A DNA stretch of 64,000 nucleotides from Megamerina dolium. Taxonomy: Eukaryota; Arthropoda; Insecta; Diptera; Megamerinidae. How positions within the stretch are numbered: the first letter of the stretch is position 1; the number at the start of each line of letters is the position of its first letter. The notes beneath the pieces were generated by a model that saw only the letters and a list, made by a program, of their open reading frames with translations, ran no database searches and had not been told where the DNA came from. A program made the translations under genes and the position numbers. Shown in pieces: positions 39,901 to 50,621 of this stretch. The stretch is taken from contig OY978525.1 in the NCBI GenBank assembly GCA_963854835.1, positions 43,047,554-43,111,553 of the forward strand, read 5' to 3'.

Positions 39901-40210
39901 AACAATTTATTTAATAAACTCTATTTACAATAAACTATTTACAATAACACTTTAATGTACTAGCAAGTTTTGCCTCTATATAGATGTTTGCGCAGTCGAG
40001 TTCGGAATTCGATTGATTGTCACTTGTCAACACTTGCTCTATTTATACTTTGTTGGCAACACCCAAGAATCTTCCTTTTTCGAGATTCTTCTCTTTCTTT
40101 CTCGTTTGCTTGTTCTTGTTATTGCTTATTTCTTGTTGACATTCGTTACGATGCTACCAATAGTGTCAGTCACAATAGTGATGAGTAACCAACTATCGAT
40201 ACTGGTTACA
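39901..40210 (-). repeat. G4 3' LTR, truncated
   Basis: It matches the LTR from caatttatttaataaactc to gatactggttaca. The first about 120 bp in plus-strand reading are lost where it meets the CR1-like LINE. Confidence 0.82.
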
Positions 40211-40224
40211 CTGCCCTCCTCTTA
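40211..40224 (-). promoter_or_regulatory. G4 polypurine tract
   Basis: Minus strand aagaggagggcag directly before the 3' LTR, identical to G1. Confidence 0.78.
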
Positions 40225-40248
40225 ACCTTGTTGGTCCTGAACAAGTTT

Positions 40249-41526
40249 TTATACTTCCCCTTGATATGGCGCAAGTCGCTCCAAATGCACTACTTTAAAC
40301 TTTGCTCTTTTATTCCAGGCACGTTGAATACGATACACTACGTCATTTATCTTTGCTATAATCTCATATGGTCCTTCCCAATGATTCTGCAGTTTAGGGG
40401 ACAGGCCTTTCTTTCGTTGTGGATTATGAAGCATTACAAGCTCTCCGTCATAGAACCCTTTTGAATTTGCTTTCAAGTCATACCTGGCCTTCATCTTATC
40501 GCTTATCATCTGCGACCGCTCTCTGATGAACTGATGTACTTCATCCAACTGTTCCCGCTTTTCGCTAGTATAATTACCTTCGGTTGATCTCGTTGGTGTT
40601 ACAACTCCAAATTTTAAATCAGCTGGCAGTCTTAACTCGTTTCCAAAAATTGCCATTCCTGGTGTAGTAGCCGCCGTATCATGTTGTGCGCATCGATATG
40701 CCATGAGGAACAATGGTATATGTACATCCCAGTCTCTTTGGTATTTATCTACGACTTTTCTCAAATATTCCTCCAAGGTACGGTTAAATCGTTCTACCAT
40801 GCCATCAGATTGTGGATGCAAAGGTGTTGTACGAGTTTTGTATATACCCAGCATATGACATATCTCTTGGAATACAACTGATTCGAAATTTCGACCTTGG
40901 TCTGAGTGTAATTCCATCGGTACACCAAAACGAGTAATCCATTGGTTGACGAATACATCCGCAACTGTACTAGCTTCTTGATTTGGAAAGGGGTATACTT
41001 CAGGCCATTTACTGAAGTAATCTATAACCACCAGAACATACTTGTTTCCTGCGTTGCTTATTGGAAATGGTCCAGCTATGTCCATAGCAATTCGATCAAA
41101 TGGAGCAACTGCGGTGTATTAGTGCATCTTACCACGACTTTTCTTAGTGGGACCTCTGGCCATTGCACATTGCTTACACTTCCGAATCCAATCCGCGACA
41201 TGGTCATGACATCCAACCCAATAAAATCGTTTCTTTATTTTCTCGACGGTTTTGGTGATTCCCAAATGCCCTCCACTAAAGGCATTGTGATACTCAGCTA
41301 TCACTTCATTTATTCTTGCCTTGGGTACCACTAGAAGATCATTAGTGATTTTTCCATCTTCACTTTCCCATGCTCTGAATAAACATCTGTCTCGTAAGTG
41401 CAGGCTTTGCCACTGCGCCCAGCATGCCTTTGATATTGGACTCTCATTAGCCATCTCTTGCCAATCTGGACGTATGCGAGATCTGGGTCGTTCCGTTGAT
41501 CTTCTTGAACTCGTTCGGTTGTCCAT
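40249..41526 (-). pseudogene. G4 integrase
   Basis: Two open parts. 41526-41119 carries the linker and the HHCC finger (GGHLGITKTVEKIKKRFYWV, CKQCAMARG). It ends at a stop after KMH near 41119. 41085-40249 carries the core MDIAGPFPISNAG, HSDQGRNFES, DGMVERFNRT and the tail WEGPYEII. All DD35E residues are visible. The stop, and a small deletion upstream of DWQEMANESP, make it defective. Confidence 0.85.
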
Positions 41527-41559
41527 GACTCTTTCGATAATACATTCGTAAATCGTAGC

Positions 41560-42467
41560 TTAACAATGTGATTCTGGCTTCCTACCCGAGAACAATGTTT
41601 GCTATCTACGGTGCAAGTACGATGATATGGAGTATCAGCTTTACCACGATGAATGACATCACGATCTTCCTTTCGTTGTCCTGGTGAATTCGATCTTTGT
41701 TGCTTGAGTCGTAGATGAAAATTACGCGCCATGTGTCCTCTTTGATCGCATATGAAGCACTTACCGGCAAATTTATTATTGTGTTGATTCCTTGTTCTTT
41801 TTTTAGGCTTCATACTCGATTGATTGCAATCACGCGCTATATGTCCTGGTTTGTCGCAAATAACGCACTTACCAGTAAATTTGTTTTCGCCTCGACCTGT
41901 TGTTCTTCCTTCAGGCTGCACTACAGATTTGAATGCCTGACACACTGCTTCAACCAGATCTGCTGTTTCTGTTTCTAGTTGGCGTACCCGTGGCATTGGT
42001 CGACACATCAAACTGGCGGCTTCAAACGTCAAGGCACTACCGACTGTTTCGGCATAACTATTCCTTGTTGACATGACTAGGGCACGCTTTGTCTCTCCAT
42101 CACGTCAGAAATTTCTTGAAGTTTGTAGTTAATTGTTTTCTGGAACTCTCCCATAGCGTTTTCTTGGCGAGACGCATTTTCTTGTAACTTCGCATTAATT
42201 CCTTGCAGTTGCTGCTGCTGTTGTTGCATCATGGATTTCATGAGTTCCATTAGTTGACCACTCGAATCTATTTTGCTCTCTTCCTCGGCGTGCACGACTG
42301 CATGTATCTTCCTCAAAGAACTCATGTTGTTCTACATTAATACCCTTTGCCTCCATGGCTTGCCTTAGCCTCACCAGCAGTTCCGCCTTTGCACCTGATG
42401 ACGATAGATTCATCTCTACCAACAGCTTTTTAAGCTGGTCCACTTTTAGTTGGTCAATTTTCACCAT
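41560..42467 (-). pseudogene. G4 Gag with two zinc-knuckle positions, capsid deleted
   Basis: The start at 42467 gives the SAP-like domain (VDQLKKLLVEMNLSSSGAKA), then a frameshift near 42310 and the Q-rich coiled coil. The reading jumps from KLQEISDVM to ETKRALVMSTRNSYAETV, so the capsid is missing. Knuckles: CVICDKPGHIARDC is intact; the second, CFICDQRGHMARNF, has lost its last cysteine. It continues RKEDRDVIHRGKA...KHCSRVGSQNHIV, the same junction as G1. Confidence 0.85.
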
Positions 42468-42474
42468 CTTTACA

Positions 42475-42494
42475 GAATCCCACTTCTGACACCA
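42475..42494 (-). promoter_or_regulatory. G4 primer binding site
   Basis: Minus strand tggtgtcagaagtgggattc, identical to G1. Confidence 0.75.
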
Positions 42495-42496
42495 AT

Positions 42497-42910
42497 TGTT
42501 ACGTTTTTATTCTGTGAGCGTTTAATTCTTTTTAAATTACCTTGTTCGATCACTGGATTCTGTTAATAATAATAACTGCAACACTTATTTTATACAACTA
42601 TATACAGCAACAATTTATTTAATAAACTCTATTTACAATCAACTCTGTTTATAATCAACTATTTACAATAACACTTTAATGTACTAGCAAGTTTTGCCTC
42701 TGTATAGATGTTTCCGCAGTCGCGTTCGGAATTCGATATTTATACTCTGTTGGCAACACCCCAGAATCTTCCTTTATCGAGATTCTTCTCTTTCTTTCTC
42801 GTTGGCTTGTTCTGGTTATTGCTTATTTCTTTTTGTTGACATTCGTTTCGATACTATCAATAGTGTCAGTCGCAATAGTGATGAGTAACCAACTATCGAT
42901 ACTCGTTACA
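42497..42910 (-). repeat. G4 5' LTR (414 bp)
   Basis: Plus-strand reading tgttacg...cgttaca. It lacks about 27 bp after aattcgat that are present in G1. The outer flank is atat. Confidence 0.88.
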
Positions 42911-43686
42911 ATATACTTTTATTATTTTGGGTGTCGTTCTCAAGTTATTGTACAGGTGATGCATTGTTATTTATTTTGTTTAATATGGCCAAAGTGCTAT
43001 TAATTTTATTATTATTATTATTTTATTTTTTTTTGTACGGAATTTTGTTTTTTGTATTTTGTAGTAAGTATTATGTATTTTGTATAGTCTGAAAATTTGA
43101 TTCTCGTGTATCTTTGTTTTCTATATTTCTTTCTCATGCTTTTATACATACTCGGTATTATGTTACTGTAGGGTGTTTTTTGTAGAGGTTTGTATCATCG
43201 ACTTTAATATAATTTTGGAGGAAATGTTTCATTAAATAATTGTGGTACTTTTTCCAGTTTCGTTCGATTTGTATAGTCGTTGTTAGTGTACTGTTTTTGT
43301 TTACTATTTCGTAGGGTCCAGTCCAAATGGGACTTAATTTGTTTTTCCTCGTTTGATTTTTTAATAAAACCTTTTCTCCTACTCTAAAACTATCTGTCTG
43401 TCTGTACTTTCTCTTGGCGTTTTCCTTTGCCTTTTTTGATTTTCCTTAATTAGTTCGTGGGACCTCTGTATTTGATATTTTAATAACTTATTTTGGTCTT
43501 CTGCGTTGAACAATTGTGTTCTTTTGGTGTTTAGATTTATTGGCATGGCGGTGTTAAAGCCGTATAGTATGCAGAAAGGTGTTCGTTTGGTGGTAGTATG
43601 TACTGTATTGTTGGGAACATGCATTGCTGATGCCAACCACTGATCCCAATTTGAACCATCTTCTTTAACGAAACTCCTAAGATATA
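42911..43686 (-). pseudogene. Fragment of a different Ty3/gypsy-type element (integrase C-terminus)
   Basis: Minus-strand text NWDQWLASAMHVPNNTVHTT, TKRTPFCILYGFNTAMPINL and SHELIKENQKRQRKTPRES (43379-43720 frame), then in another frame VGEKVLLKNQTRKNKLSPIW-TGPYEI, a GPY/F-type integrase end, and KYHNYLMKHF. It does not match the G1-G6 integrase and belongs to another lineage. It is bounded by the G4 LTR on one side and the palindromic repeat on the other. No LTR was identified; 42950-43190 is AT-rich and could be its 3' region. Confidence 0.72.
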
Positions 43687-43853
43687 ATTCACAATAGAAA
43701 ATTTTCAGCAGTGTTGCCATCGCAAATTGCTCTAATCATTTTTTATTTTGAGAATTAACTCATAGAGTTAATGCGGATTAGCTGCAGTTAATGCCCGAGT
43801 TAATTCGAATTAACTTGGTAATCCGTAATTAGGCTGCCGTCTGTATAGGCTAT
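43687..43853. repeat. Palindromic repeat (MITE-like), copy 2
   Basis: Second copy of 5416-5583, in the same orientation. The palindrome at 43795-43818 has one change (taacttgg). It lies at the end of the foreign integrase fragment, probably inserted in it. Confidence 0.65.
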
Positions 43854-44238
43854 AAGTGTAAGTTTGTGAAATAATTCCTTATTATATATATCTGAATACT
43901 GCAGAAGAGCAACCAAGAACTGATTTTACCCATTGCTTTATTTCTATTTACTGTTTATGGTGTACCCTTGTGTGTATGGATTGAGTAGGTTACATACACT
44001 GACGCGGGTAACTGGTGTAAAGAGAGGAAATAAGTGAACCATTGCAAACCTTTAATTCGATCTATTTATAAGTGATACTAGTGAATGCTGCATACAATAC
44101 AGTTTATGTAAATGTTTTAATATATTTCCTATGTATATACACGTAAAATTTGCAAAAATTTTAATAGATTTATAAATTTATGCATAAATTTTAATATAAA
44201 TGCAGTAAAATCCATTCACCTCTTATGGTGTGTTTCGA
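43854..44238. other. Unassigned AT-rich sequence
   Basis: No protein or repeat is recognised. Confidence 0.4.
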
Positions 44239-44290
44239 TGCTGTACGACACGAAGTGTTCTTTGTGGGTTTCCAGAAATGCTAATCTCGT
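44239..44290 (+). pseudogene. Exon-like segment, decayed duplicate
   Basis: Reads AVRHEVFFVGFQKC and then a stop. It matches ATRHEMFFVRSETLSSR at 44378-44430 in the same codon phase, with synonymous-looking and conservative changes. It appears to be a decayed copy of the downstream segment. Confidence 0.4.
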
Positions 44291-44356
44291 ATTATTATAT
44301 ATTCAATTCAATTCATTTATAAAAAACAATAATTGACTAGCACCAATTTGCCTTAA

Positions 44357-44548
44357 TTGGAATTGATAAATTTTACCGCTACACGGCATGAAATGTTCTT
44401 TGTGCGTTCCGAGACATTGTCATCTCGTATGCAAAGTGCTTTGCAATTTCAACAAACAGCTTTACGTAATCAAACCCAAGAACATGTGAGTATGCTTGCC
44501 GCGGCAGAGCAGCCTCGCACCGAGGTGATGAAACTTAAACTCTCGTAG
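44357..44548 (+). other. Exon-like open segment of unknown function
   Basis: A short frame (…TATRHEMFFVRSETL, ALQFQQTALRNQTQEHVSML, AAAEQPRTEVMKLKLS, stop at 44546-44548). It is richer in GC than the surrounding DNA and helical in character. A degenerate duplicate lies about 140 bp upstream. It could be the last exon of a host gene or a gene relic. I do not recognise the protein and see no convincing splice acceptor close by. Confidence 0.35.
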
Positions 44549-45499
44549 AATTTGTTTTTATAAAATGTACTAATCTTTTTTTTAACTATTTGAGCAAATT
44601 CTGCAGGACAAAATTGTTAAAAAATGTTGTTTCTAGCCATATGAACTGTCGAATAGATTTCTATTTCTTTATAAAAAAAAATGTATTATTGTTTATAAAA
44701 AAACTTAAATTAAATAAAATATATTTATGTCGCTTTAATTGTGATCAAATTTTAGTTCTATGACGAAAATTTCATTAACTTTCATAAAATATTAATTGAG
44801 TAACAGCTACTTAAAGAAAAGTTTATATACAAGTTTATTTGTTTATAATTTATAAAATAATAGGAATTTTCAAAAAACCTTTGAGAATGTTAAATTTCAT
44901 CAATATATCTTTATGGTTCTGCATCAAAAAGTTTCGGTTAAACAAGTTGATTTTTAGTGTTCCTATATAAAACTTAACTCACTATACGTTTTGTAATTTT
45001 TTATAATTGAACAATTTTAGTGAAATATGTCTTCAGGACCTAGTGAAATAAAAAAATGTAATCGATCGAATTTTTTTAGCTTTTCTATCCTATAGAAAAT
45101 TTTAAGCATACTTACAGCCAAATCGGTGAAGTTTTAATACCTTTTTTTGTTAATTAATTATTACAATGGTCTTTGCTGTATTTTTACGCGTAGTCTTTTC
45201 TTAGAAAAATCTTATTTTCTTAACTGACCTCATTTCAGAAATTCTCTTAGTTTATATAGCCTAATTTTACAAATTTACCTTGCAAGAAATTGCAACTTCT
45301 TCAGTACATCAATTCATTGCCATCTCTTTAGAAAGTCATAGTTATAATTTTAGTTTCTTTTTTTGTTTTTATGATTTAAATATTACGCATGCATGGTTGT
45401 CGCTTACTTTGTTTCTTTTTCAACAACCAATGCAATGAAGTGCAACATAACCATGGCCATGCATTTCTACCAACAAAGTGACACAATGATCATTACGTT
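44549..45499. other. Unassigned AT-rich sequence up to J3
   Basis: Strongly AT-rich with no coding signal. An imperfect inverted repeat (catgcatggttgtcgc... / ...caaccaatgca) lies near 45390-45470. The right edge, with catta-cgttatacataata, forms the J3 target. Confidence 0.4.
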
Positions 45500-45697
45500 A
45501 TACATAATAATCCGTGAAAGTCACCAATAAGAGTGGACGTGTTTGATAGAGTCGGAAAAGTTATTGTTTTCGGTAAAAAAAAAAAATTAATATTTTGCGA
45601 AAAGACGCTAAGAAACTCAAGGAGTTATTTCGGAGATTTTTTTTTAGAAAAAAAAAATAAATAAAATAATATCGTTTGCAAACATTTTGTTTATAAT

Positions 45698-46999
45698 ATG
45701 AGTGTTCAGCGCTCTCCTCTCCGGCAACGGCAATCGCCTGTTAATATGTGTTTAAACAATAATTTGCAATCACCCGCGCAAACCCCCCCGATAAGTGCAT
45801 TATCAAAAAAAAAAACAGTTGATACACACTGCACAAGTGAAAGTAACAGTGCAAATCTTTTGTCTGTACATATTCCCCACTCTAACACTACATCAAAATT
45901 TGCAACAACAATAAATACAGACAAAAAAAATAATTTGTTCTCTCGTGATATACTATCTCCCTCTATACCGTGGAGTGTACAATGCGCTTCTCCTGCTGTA
46001 ACACCAACAGCTACAACATCAAAGCAAACAAATAACGGCCTTTCTACTGAAGTGCATGACCCAGTAGTTAAAGCAACTAGTGCGATGACAAATAAAGAGC
46101 CAGTTGCTGTTCAAACTGGAATTGATCGCAACATTACTGTAGTAAAGCGAAAAAGAAGTCCACAAAATTCAAAACAAATGAATTCAACAAAAATTCAAAA
46201 GCAGAACACTGCCCCTATTAGTCCGGAAAATAGATACGCTTTGCTTTCAGGTGATGAAAGTGACGAAAATATTACCTCCAAGAAAAATCTCAAACCCCCA
46301 CCCATTTTCTTAAGAGAACGCAACTCAGATAAGTTGATTTCTAGAATTACAAGTCTTATAGGACCAAAGAATTTCCACGTTGTTCCTATTCGCAAAGGCC
46401 AAATTGAGGAAACGAAAGTGCAAATCTACAGCGAAACTCATTATCGCAAGGTAATTGCGGAATTTGATGCTGTAAAAAAGAATTACTACACATATCAGCT
46501 AAAAAGTAGTAAGGGCTTAATCGTTGTACTCAAAGGCGTCGAACCCAACGTTGACATTAACGAAATCAAACTTGCCCTTCAGGAAGAAGGGTTTCAAGCC
46601 AAAACAGTATTCAACATTCTCAACAAGAGCAATATACCTCAACTGTTATATCGTATTGAGCTTCAGCCTGAAACAAAACCCCTAAAAAAAGGTGAAGTAC
46701 ACCCCATATATAAAATTCGATATTTATTGCATCGCAAAATCACAATCGAAGAACCCCACAAGAGAACTGGACCTCCTCAGTGCAGTAACTGCCAAGAATA
46801 TGGACATACTAAGACATATTGTACCCTGCCAGCTGTTTGTGTGATTTGTGGAGATCTCCATAAATCAAACATATGCCCAAAATCTAAAGGCGATGCTAGC
46901 ATGAAAAAATGCAGCAATTGTGGAGGTAATCACACCGCAAATTATAGAGGTTGCCCAGTATATACAACCCTAAAGCTAAATTTCTCCGCTAGCAATTAA
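45698..46999 (+). CDS. J3 ORF1: nucleic-acid-binding protein (433 codons, then in-frame tail)
   Basis: Starts MSVQRSPLRQRQSPVN. A low-complexity Ser/Thr/Asn N-terminus is followed by a conserved region (FHVVPIRKG, YYTYQLKSSKGLIVVLKG, about 225-290) and three zinc knuckles at 362-375 (CSNCQEYGHTKTYC), 381-393 and 405-419. The TAA at 46997-46999 is followed in the same frame by 107 more open codons to 47323, ending in the Q/M-rich tail MQTMMQEMMKNQSMLLQ. J2 has no stop at this place, but J1 has the same TAA. ORF1 proteins of this clade bind LINE RNA. Confidence 0.88.
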   Translation: MSVQRSPLRQRQSPVNMCLNNNLQSPAQTPPISALSKKKTVDTHCTSESNSANLLSVHIPHSNTTSKFATTINTDKKNNLFSRDILSPSIPWSVQCASPAVTPTATTSKQTNNGLSTEVHDPVVKATSAMTNKEPVAVQTGIDRNITVVKRKRSPQNSKQMNSTKIQKQNTAPISPENRYALLSGDESDENITSKKNLKPPPIFLRERNSDKLISRITSLIGPKNFHVVPIRKGQIEETKVQIYSETHYRKVIAEFDAVKKNYYTYQLKSSKGLIVVLKGVEPNVDINEIKLALQEEGFQAKTVFNILNKSNIPQLLYRIELQPETKPLKKGEVHPIYKIRYLLHRKITIEEPHKRTGPPQCSNCQEYGHTKTYCTLPAVCVICGDLHKSNICPKSKGDASMKKCSNCGGNHTANYRGCPVYTTLKLNFSASN

Positions 47000-47323
47000 C
47001 CTCTAAAACCAGTTGAGCAAACTCAGATAGCCAACTCAAGTAAGAGACAAAATATTGATGCAACACAATTCTTCTCTGCAATCCCAAACAAGAATCAAAC
47101 CAATTCATACGCTAGCGTGTTAAAACAAAACCCACACCAACAAAGCAATGTAAATAATGAGCAGAAACACTCACTGCCCACCCAACAGCCAAGTACCCTT
47201 GAACATTTGCTTCAAACATTAATTCAGAATATGAACCAATTCATGAACTCAATGCAAACAATGATGCAAGAAATGATGAAAAATCAATCGATGTTACTCC
47301 AAACATTGCTATCCAGACCATGA
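47000..47323 (+). pseudogene. J3 ORF1 C-terminal tail, beyond an in-frame TAA
   Basis: This continues the ORF1 frame without further stop: PLKPVEQTQIANSSKRQNID, SYASVLKQNPHQQSN, LEHLLQTLIQNMNQF, MMKNQSMLLQTLLSRP, TGA at 47321-47323. The tail is collinear with J2's ORF1 end. The stop overlaps the ORF2 ATG (atga). Confidence 0.75.
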
Positions 47324-49923
47324 GTTGTCTCAAGATATGCCACTGGAACGCCAACGGCTTAAGCCAGCACCGTTTGGAGCTAATTCAATTCCTTGAATCC
47401 AGCCAAATCGACATAATGATGATATCTGAGACCCATTTCACTGACAAAAATTGCTACCAAATACCATATTACAAACTGTACACCACAAATCATCCGCATG
47501 GTAAGGCACGCGGAGGAACTGCCATATTGATAAAAAGCAGAATAAAACATAATGTTCTCGAAGATTTCAGTAGCGTCTACTTGCAAGCAACATCTATATG
47601 TCTGGAAGAATACATCTCTAAGCTAGTAATATCTGCGATATACTCTCCCCCAAGATACAGTATTACCGAACAGCAATGTAAAGAATTTTTCTCAACTCTT
47701 GGTAGCAAATTCTTGGTTGCTGGCGATTTCAACGCCAAACACACTCACTGGGGCTCCCGATTAATAACTCCAAAAGGCAGAAGACTATGTTCAATTATCA
47801 CTAACCACGGCTACGATGTTATTTCAAATGGTCAACCGACATATTGGCCGACGGACAAGAGGAAAGTACCCTATCTCATAGACTTTGGAGTCGCCAAAGG
47901 TTTGCAGATGGAAAATATCTCCACAGAGTGTAATTATGATCTATCATCTGACCACTCACCCACGGTAATATCTATAAAATCACCAAGCCCACAAGGCAAT
48001 TGCGTTAGAAAGAAAATAGACTGGTTAAAATTCAAGAAATATATAAATTCCCATCTTCCTCTGAGTACTGTATTAAGAAATGGACACGATGTAGACTCAG
48101 CACTCGAAAAATTCAACCAGCTGCTCTCATTAGCTCTCAGCTCAGCCACCTGCACAAAGGTATGCAAGCAATCAAACTATAGCCTATATACACCAGCCGA
48201 CATTGAATTGCTAGTAAGACAGAAAAGAAGACTCCGAAGACAATGGCAAGAATTCAGATCACCGAATCTGAAAACACAGCTACAGCACTGCACTCGAAAG
48301 TTAAAACAAGCGTTACAAAATAAAAACAACAAAGAGTTAGAAGAGCACATAGCGAAATTAACACCTGGTGAAGCTTCAGACTACGACGTTTGATTGACGG
48401 TAATTGGGCTAGAAGCAACTGTGAGAAGGGTTTGGCTTTTGCAAACCACCTAAAAAGTGTGTTTACCCAATTTTGGTAATGATGACCCTCTTCACAGTCA
48501 TCATTACCAAAATTAACTTCTCAACCTTGCTCAATAACGCTCAAAATTAAAAAAAAGGACATATTCAAAGCAATTTATAAAGATTTAAACCCAAAAAAAT
48601 CACCTGGTCCAGATAAAATTACCGTTAAAATGATAAAAGAGCTACCTCCGGCTTCAGTAATTCATCTCATGCACATTTTCAATGCTATCCTTCGTATTAA
48701 ACACTATCCCAAATGCTGGAAAACTTCAAAAATTATTATGATAGCAAAACCAGGAAAAGGCCCTACAAAAGTTGCATCGTACAGACCTACCAGCCTCCTG
48801 CTTCTACTCTCTAAAGTATTCGAAAAGCTACTTGTCATGAATATAACTCCATTTATTAATCTCAACCAACTGATTCCTCAACATCAGTTTGGATTTAGAA
48901 AACAGCACGGGACAATAGAACAAGTCCACCGCATTGTAACTCTGATAAGGAACACTTTTGAAGAAAAAAAGTATTGCTCAGCTGTCTTTCTTGATATCAC
49001 TCAAGCTTTCGATAAAGTATGGCACGATGGCCTTATTTACAAACTTAAACTATTACTGCCTGCAAATGTCTCCTCATTGCTTAGTAGCTACCTCACGAAA
49101 AGACAATTTCTCGTACATCACAAGGATTACACAACAAATCCATTGGATATTCATGCTGGCGTTCCTCAAGGAAGCATTTTGGGCCCCTTACTGTATCTCT
49201 TATACACTTCAGATATGCCCAACAATAACTATACATTCATATCGACCTTTGCTGATGATACGGCAATAATGTGCTCTCGCTCTAACCCCATAGAAGCTAC
49301 TAAACTCCTGCAGACTAATGTCGATTCTCTCGAAATCTGCCTAGCAAAATGGCGTATAAAAGTCAATGAATCAAAGAGCGTACATGTAGCCTTCACGATA
49401 AGGCCAGATACATGTCCCCCACTTTAAATTAATGGCCAATCAGTTCCACAATGTTCCTCGAACAAAATACTTGGGTATTCACCTCGACAGAAGGCTGACC
49501 TTTAAAAATCACATAGAGGCAAAGAAAACTCAGATCAAGCTTAAAATTAATCAGTTATGGTGGCTGATACACAAAAGATCAAAGTTGAATCTCGAATACA
49601 AAGTGCTATTATATAAAGCAATCCTGAAGCCAATCTGGACTTATGGTATTCAGTTTTGGGGCACCGCATCTCCCTCAAATATCGAAAAATTGCAGCGAAT
49701 ACAATCCAAGTGTCTGCGAATTATTGTAAACGCGCCTTGGTATATGAGGAACGTTAACATCCATCGAGATTTAAATGTACCCACAATTTCTGAGGAAGTT
49801 GCAATGTCTTGCAGAAGCTACATTCAAAAATTACACAGTCATCCGAATCCCCTTGCTAGGCAATTGTTGCTGAACACGGGGCATCGTCGATTAAAAAGAA
49901 AAGACACACTGAATATGCTGTGA
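47320..49923 (+). pseudogene. J3 ORF2: endonuclease and reverse transcriptase, defective
   Basis: The ATG at 47320 overlaps the ORF1 stop. The endonuclease is complete in sequence: WNANGLSQ, ISETHFTD, AGDFNAKHTHWGS, SDHSPTVIS (47320-48000). After ASDY a deletion of about 70 bp (48383) and a 17-bp foldback (48469-48514) break the frame. RT resumes at 48585 with KKSPGPDKI, YRPTSLL, VFLDITQAFDKVWH, GVPQGSILGP and FADDTAIM, then a TAA near 49427, and after a 1-base insertion LGIHLDRRLTFKNHI to 49923. The same frameshift, deletion and foldback occur in J4. The endonuclease could still fold, but no full enzyme is encoded. Confidence 0.9.
48469..48514. repeat. Perfect 17-bp foldback in J3 ORF2
   Basis: Arms aattttggtaatgatga (48469-48485) and tcatcattaccaaaatt (48498-48514) with a 12-base loop. 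J1 lacks the left arm. The same structure is at 63396-63441 in J4. Confidence 0.93.
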
Positions 49924-50137
49924 AATTGCTATACCTCGTCACTCACCAAATTGTGATGGAACGTTGGGAATATCACATAATTTTATTTAGTTTGTAAGAT
50001 TTGATTACTTATTGTTAGTTTCTAAGTAATTTTAGAAAGATCCAATAAAAAAGCTTGTTAAAAAAAAAAAATACATAATACGGTAATGATCATTCAGCCA
50101 CTATGATGTTATTACAGTTTGTAATGAAATATAATAA

Positions 50138-50591
50138 TGTGACGAGTGTCGATGGTTGGTTACTCATCACTATTGTGACTGACACTATTGTGAATGACAC
50201 GAATATTGGCAGCATCGAAACGAATGTCAACAAAAAGAAATAGGCGATAACCAGAACACGCCAACGAGAAAGAAAGAGATGAATCTCGACTACGATAAAG
50301 GAAGATTCTGGAGTGCTGCCAACAGAATATATATAGAGCCCGTGTTGACAAATGCAAATCAATCAAATACCGAACGTGATTGCGCAAACATCGATACAGT
50401 ATTAGGGGCAAAAGTTGCAAGTACATTAATAGAGTTATTGTAAATAGTTGATTGTAAATAGAGTTGATTAAATAAATTGTCTCTGTATATAATTGTACAA
50501 AATAAGTGTTGCAATTATTATTAACAGAATCCAGTGATCGAACATGGTTAATTCACATAGAATTAAACGCTCACAAAATAAAAACGTAACA
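50138..50591 (+). repeat. G6 5' LTR (454 bp)
   Basis: Begins tgtgacgagtgtcgatgg and ends aataaaaacgtaaca. It is similar in subtype to the G2 LTR, including the extra gacactattgtgaatgacac block. Confidence 0.85.
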
Positions 50592-50593
50592 AT

Positions 50594-50613
50594 TGGTGTC
50601 AGAAGTGAGATTC
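50594..50613 (+). promoter_or_regulatory. G6 primer binding site
   Basis: tggtgtcagaagtgagattc, one change from G1, two bases after the LTR. Confidence 0.72.
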
Positions 50614-50621
50614 TGTAAAGA

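Larger units (their letters stand above)
39901..42910 (-). mobile_element. G4: RT-less gypsy-group element, same type as G1
   Basis: On the minus strand: 5' LTR 42497-42910, PBS 42475-42494, Gag with SAP-like start, two zinc-knuckle positions, the G1-type junction straight to the linker, integrase, PPT and a truncated 3' LTR 39901-40210. Extra deletions remove the Gag capsid (near 42105) and a few integrase-linker codons (near 41476). The outer LTR end abuts atat. It is very similar to G1, so the two share a recent source. Confidence 0.88.
45510..50070 (+). mobile_element. J3: jockey-clade LINE with 5' end and TSD
   Basis: A 4.56-kb plus-strand element flanked by atacataata (45500-45509 and 50071-50080). 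The 5' UTR (45510-45697) contains aataagagtggacgtgt, resembling J2's start. ORF1, then ORF2 with an overlapping ATGA start, a 3' UTR with aataaa at 50044-50049 and an A tail. ORF2 has a deletion, a foldback and a frameshift shared with J4. The pre-insertion target is itself palindromic: aatgatcattac lies on the left and gtaatgatcatt on the right. Confidence 0.92.
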
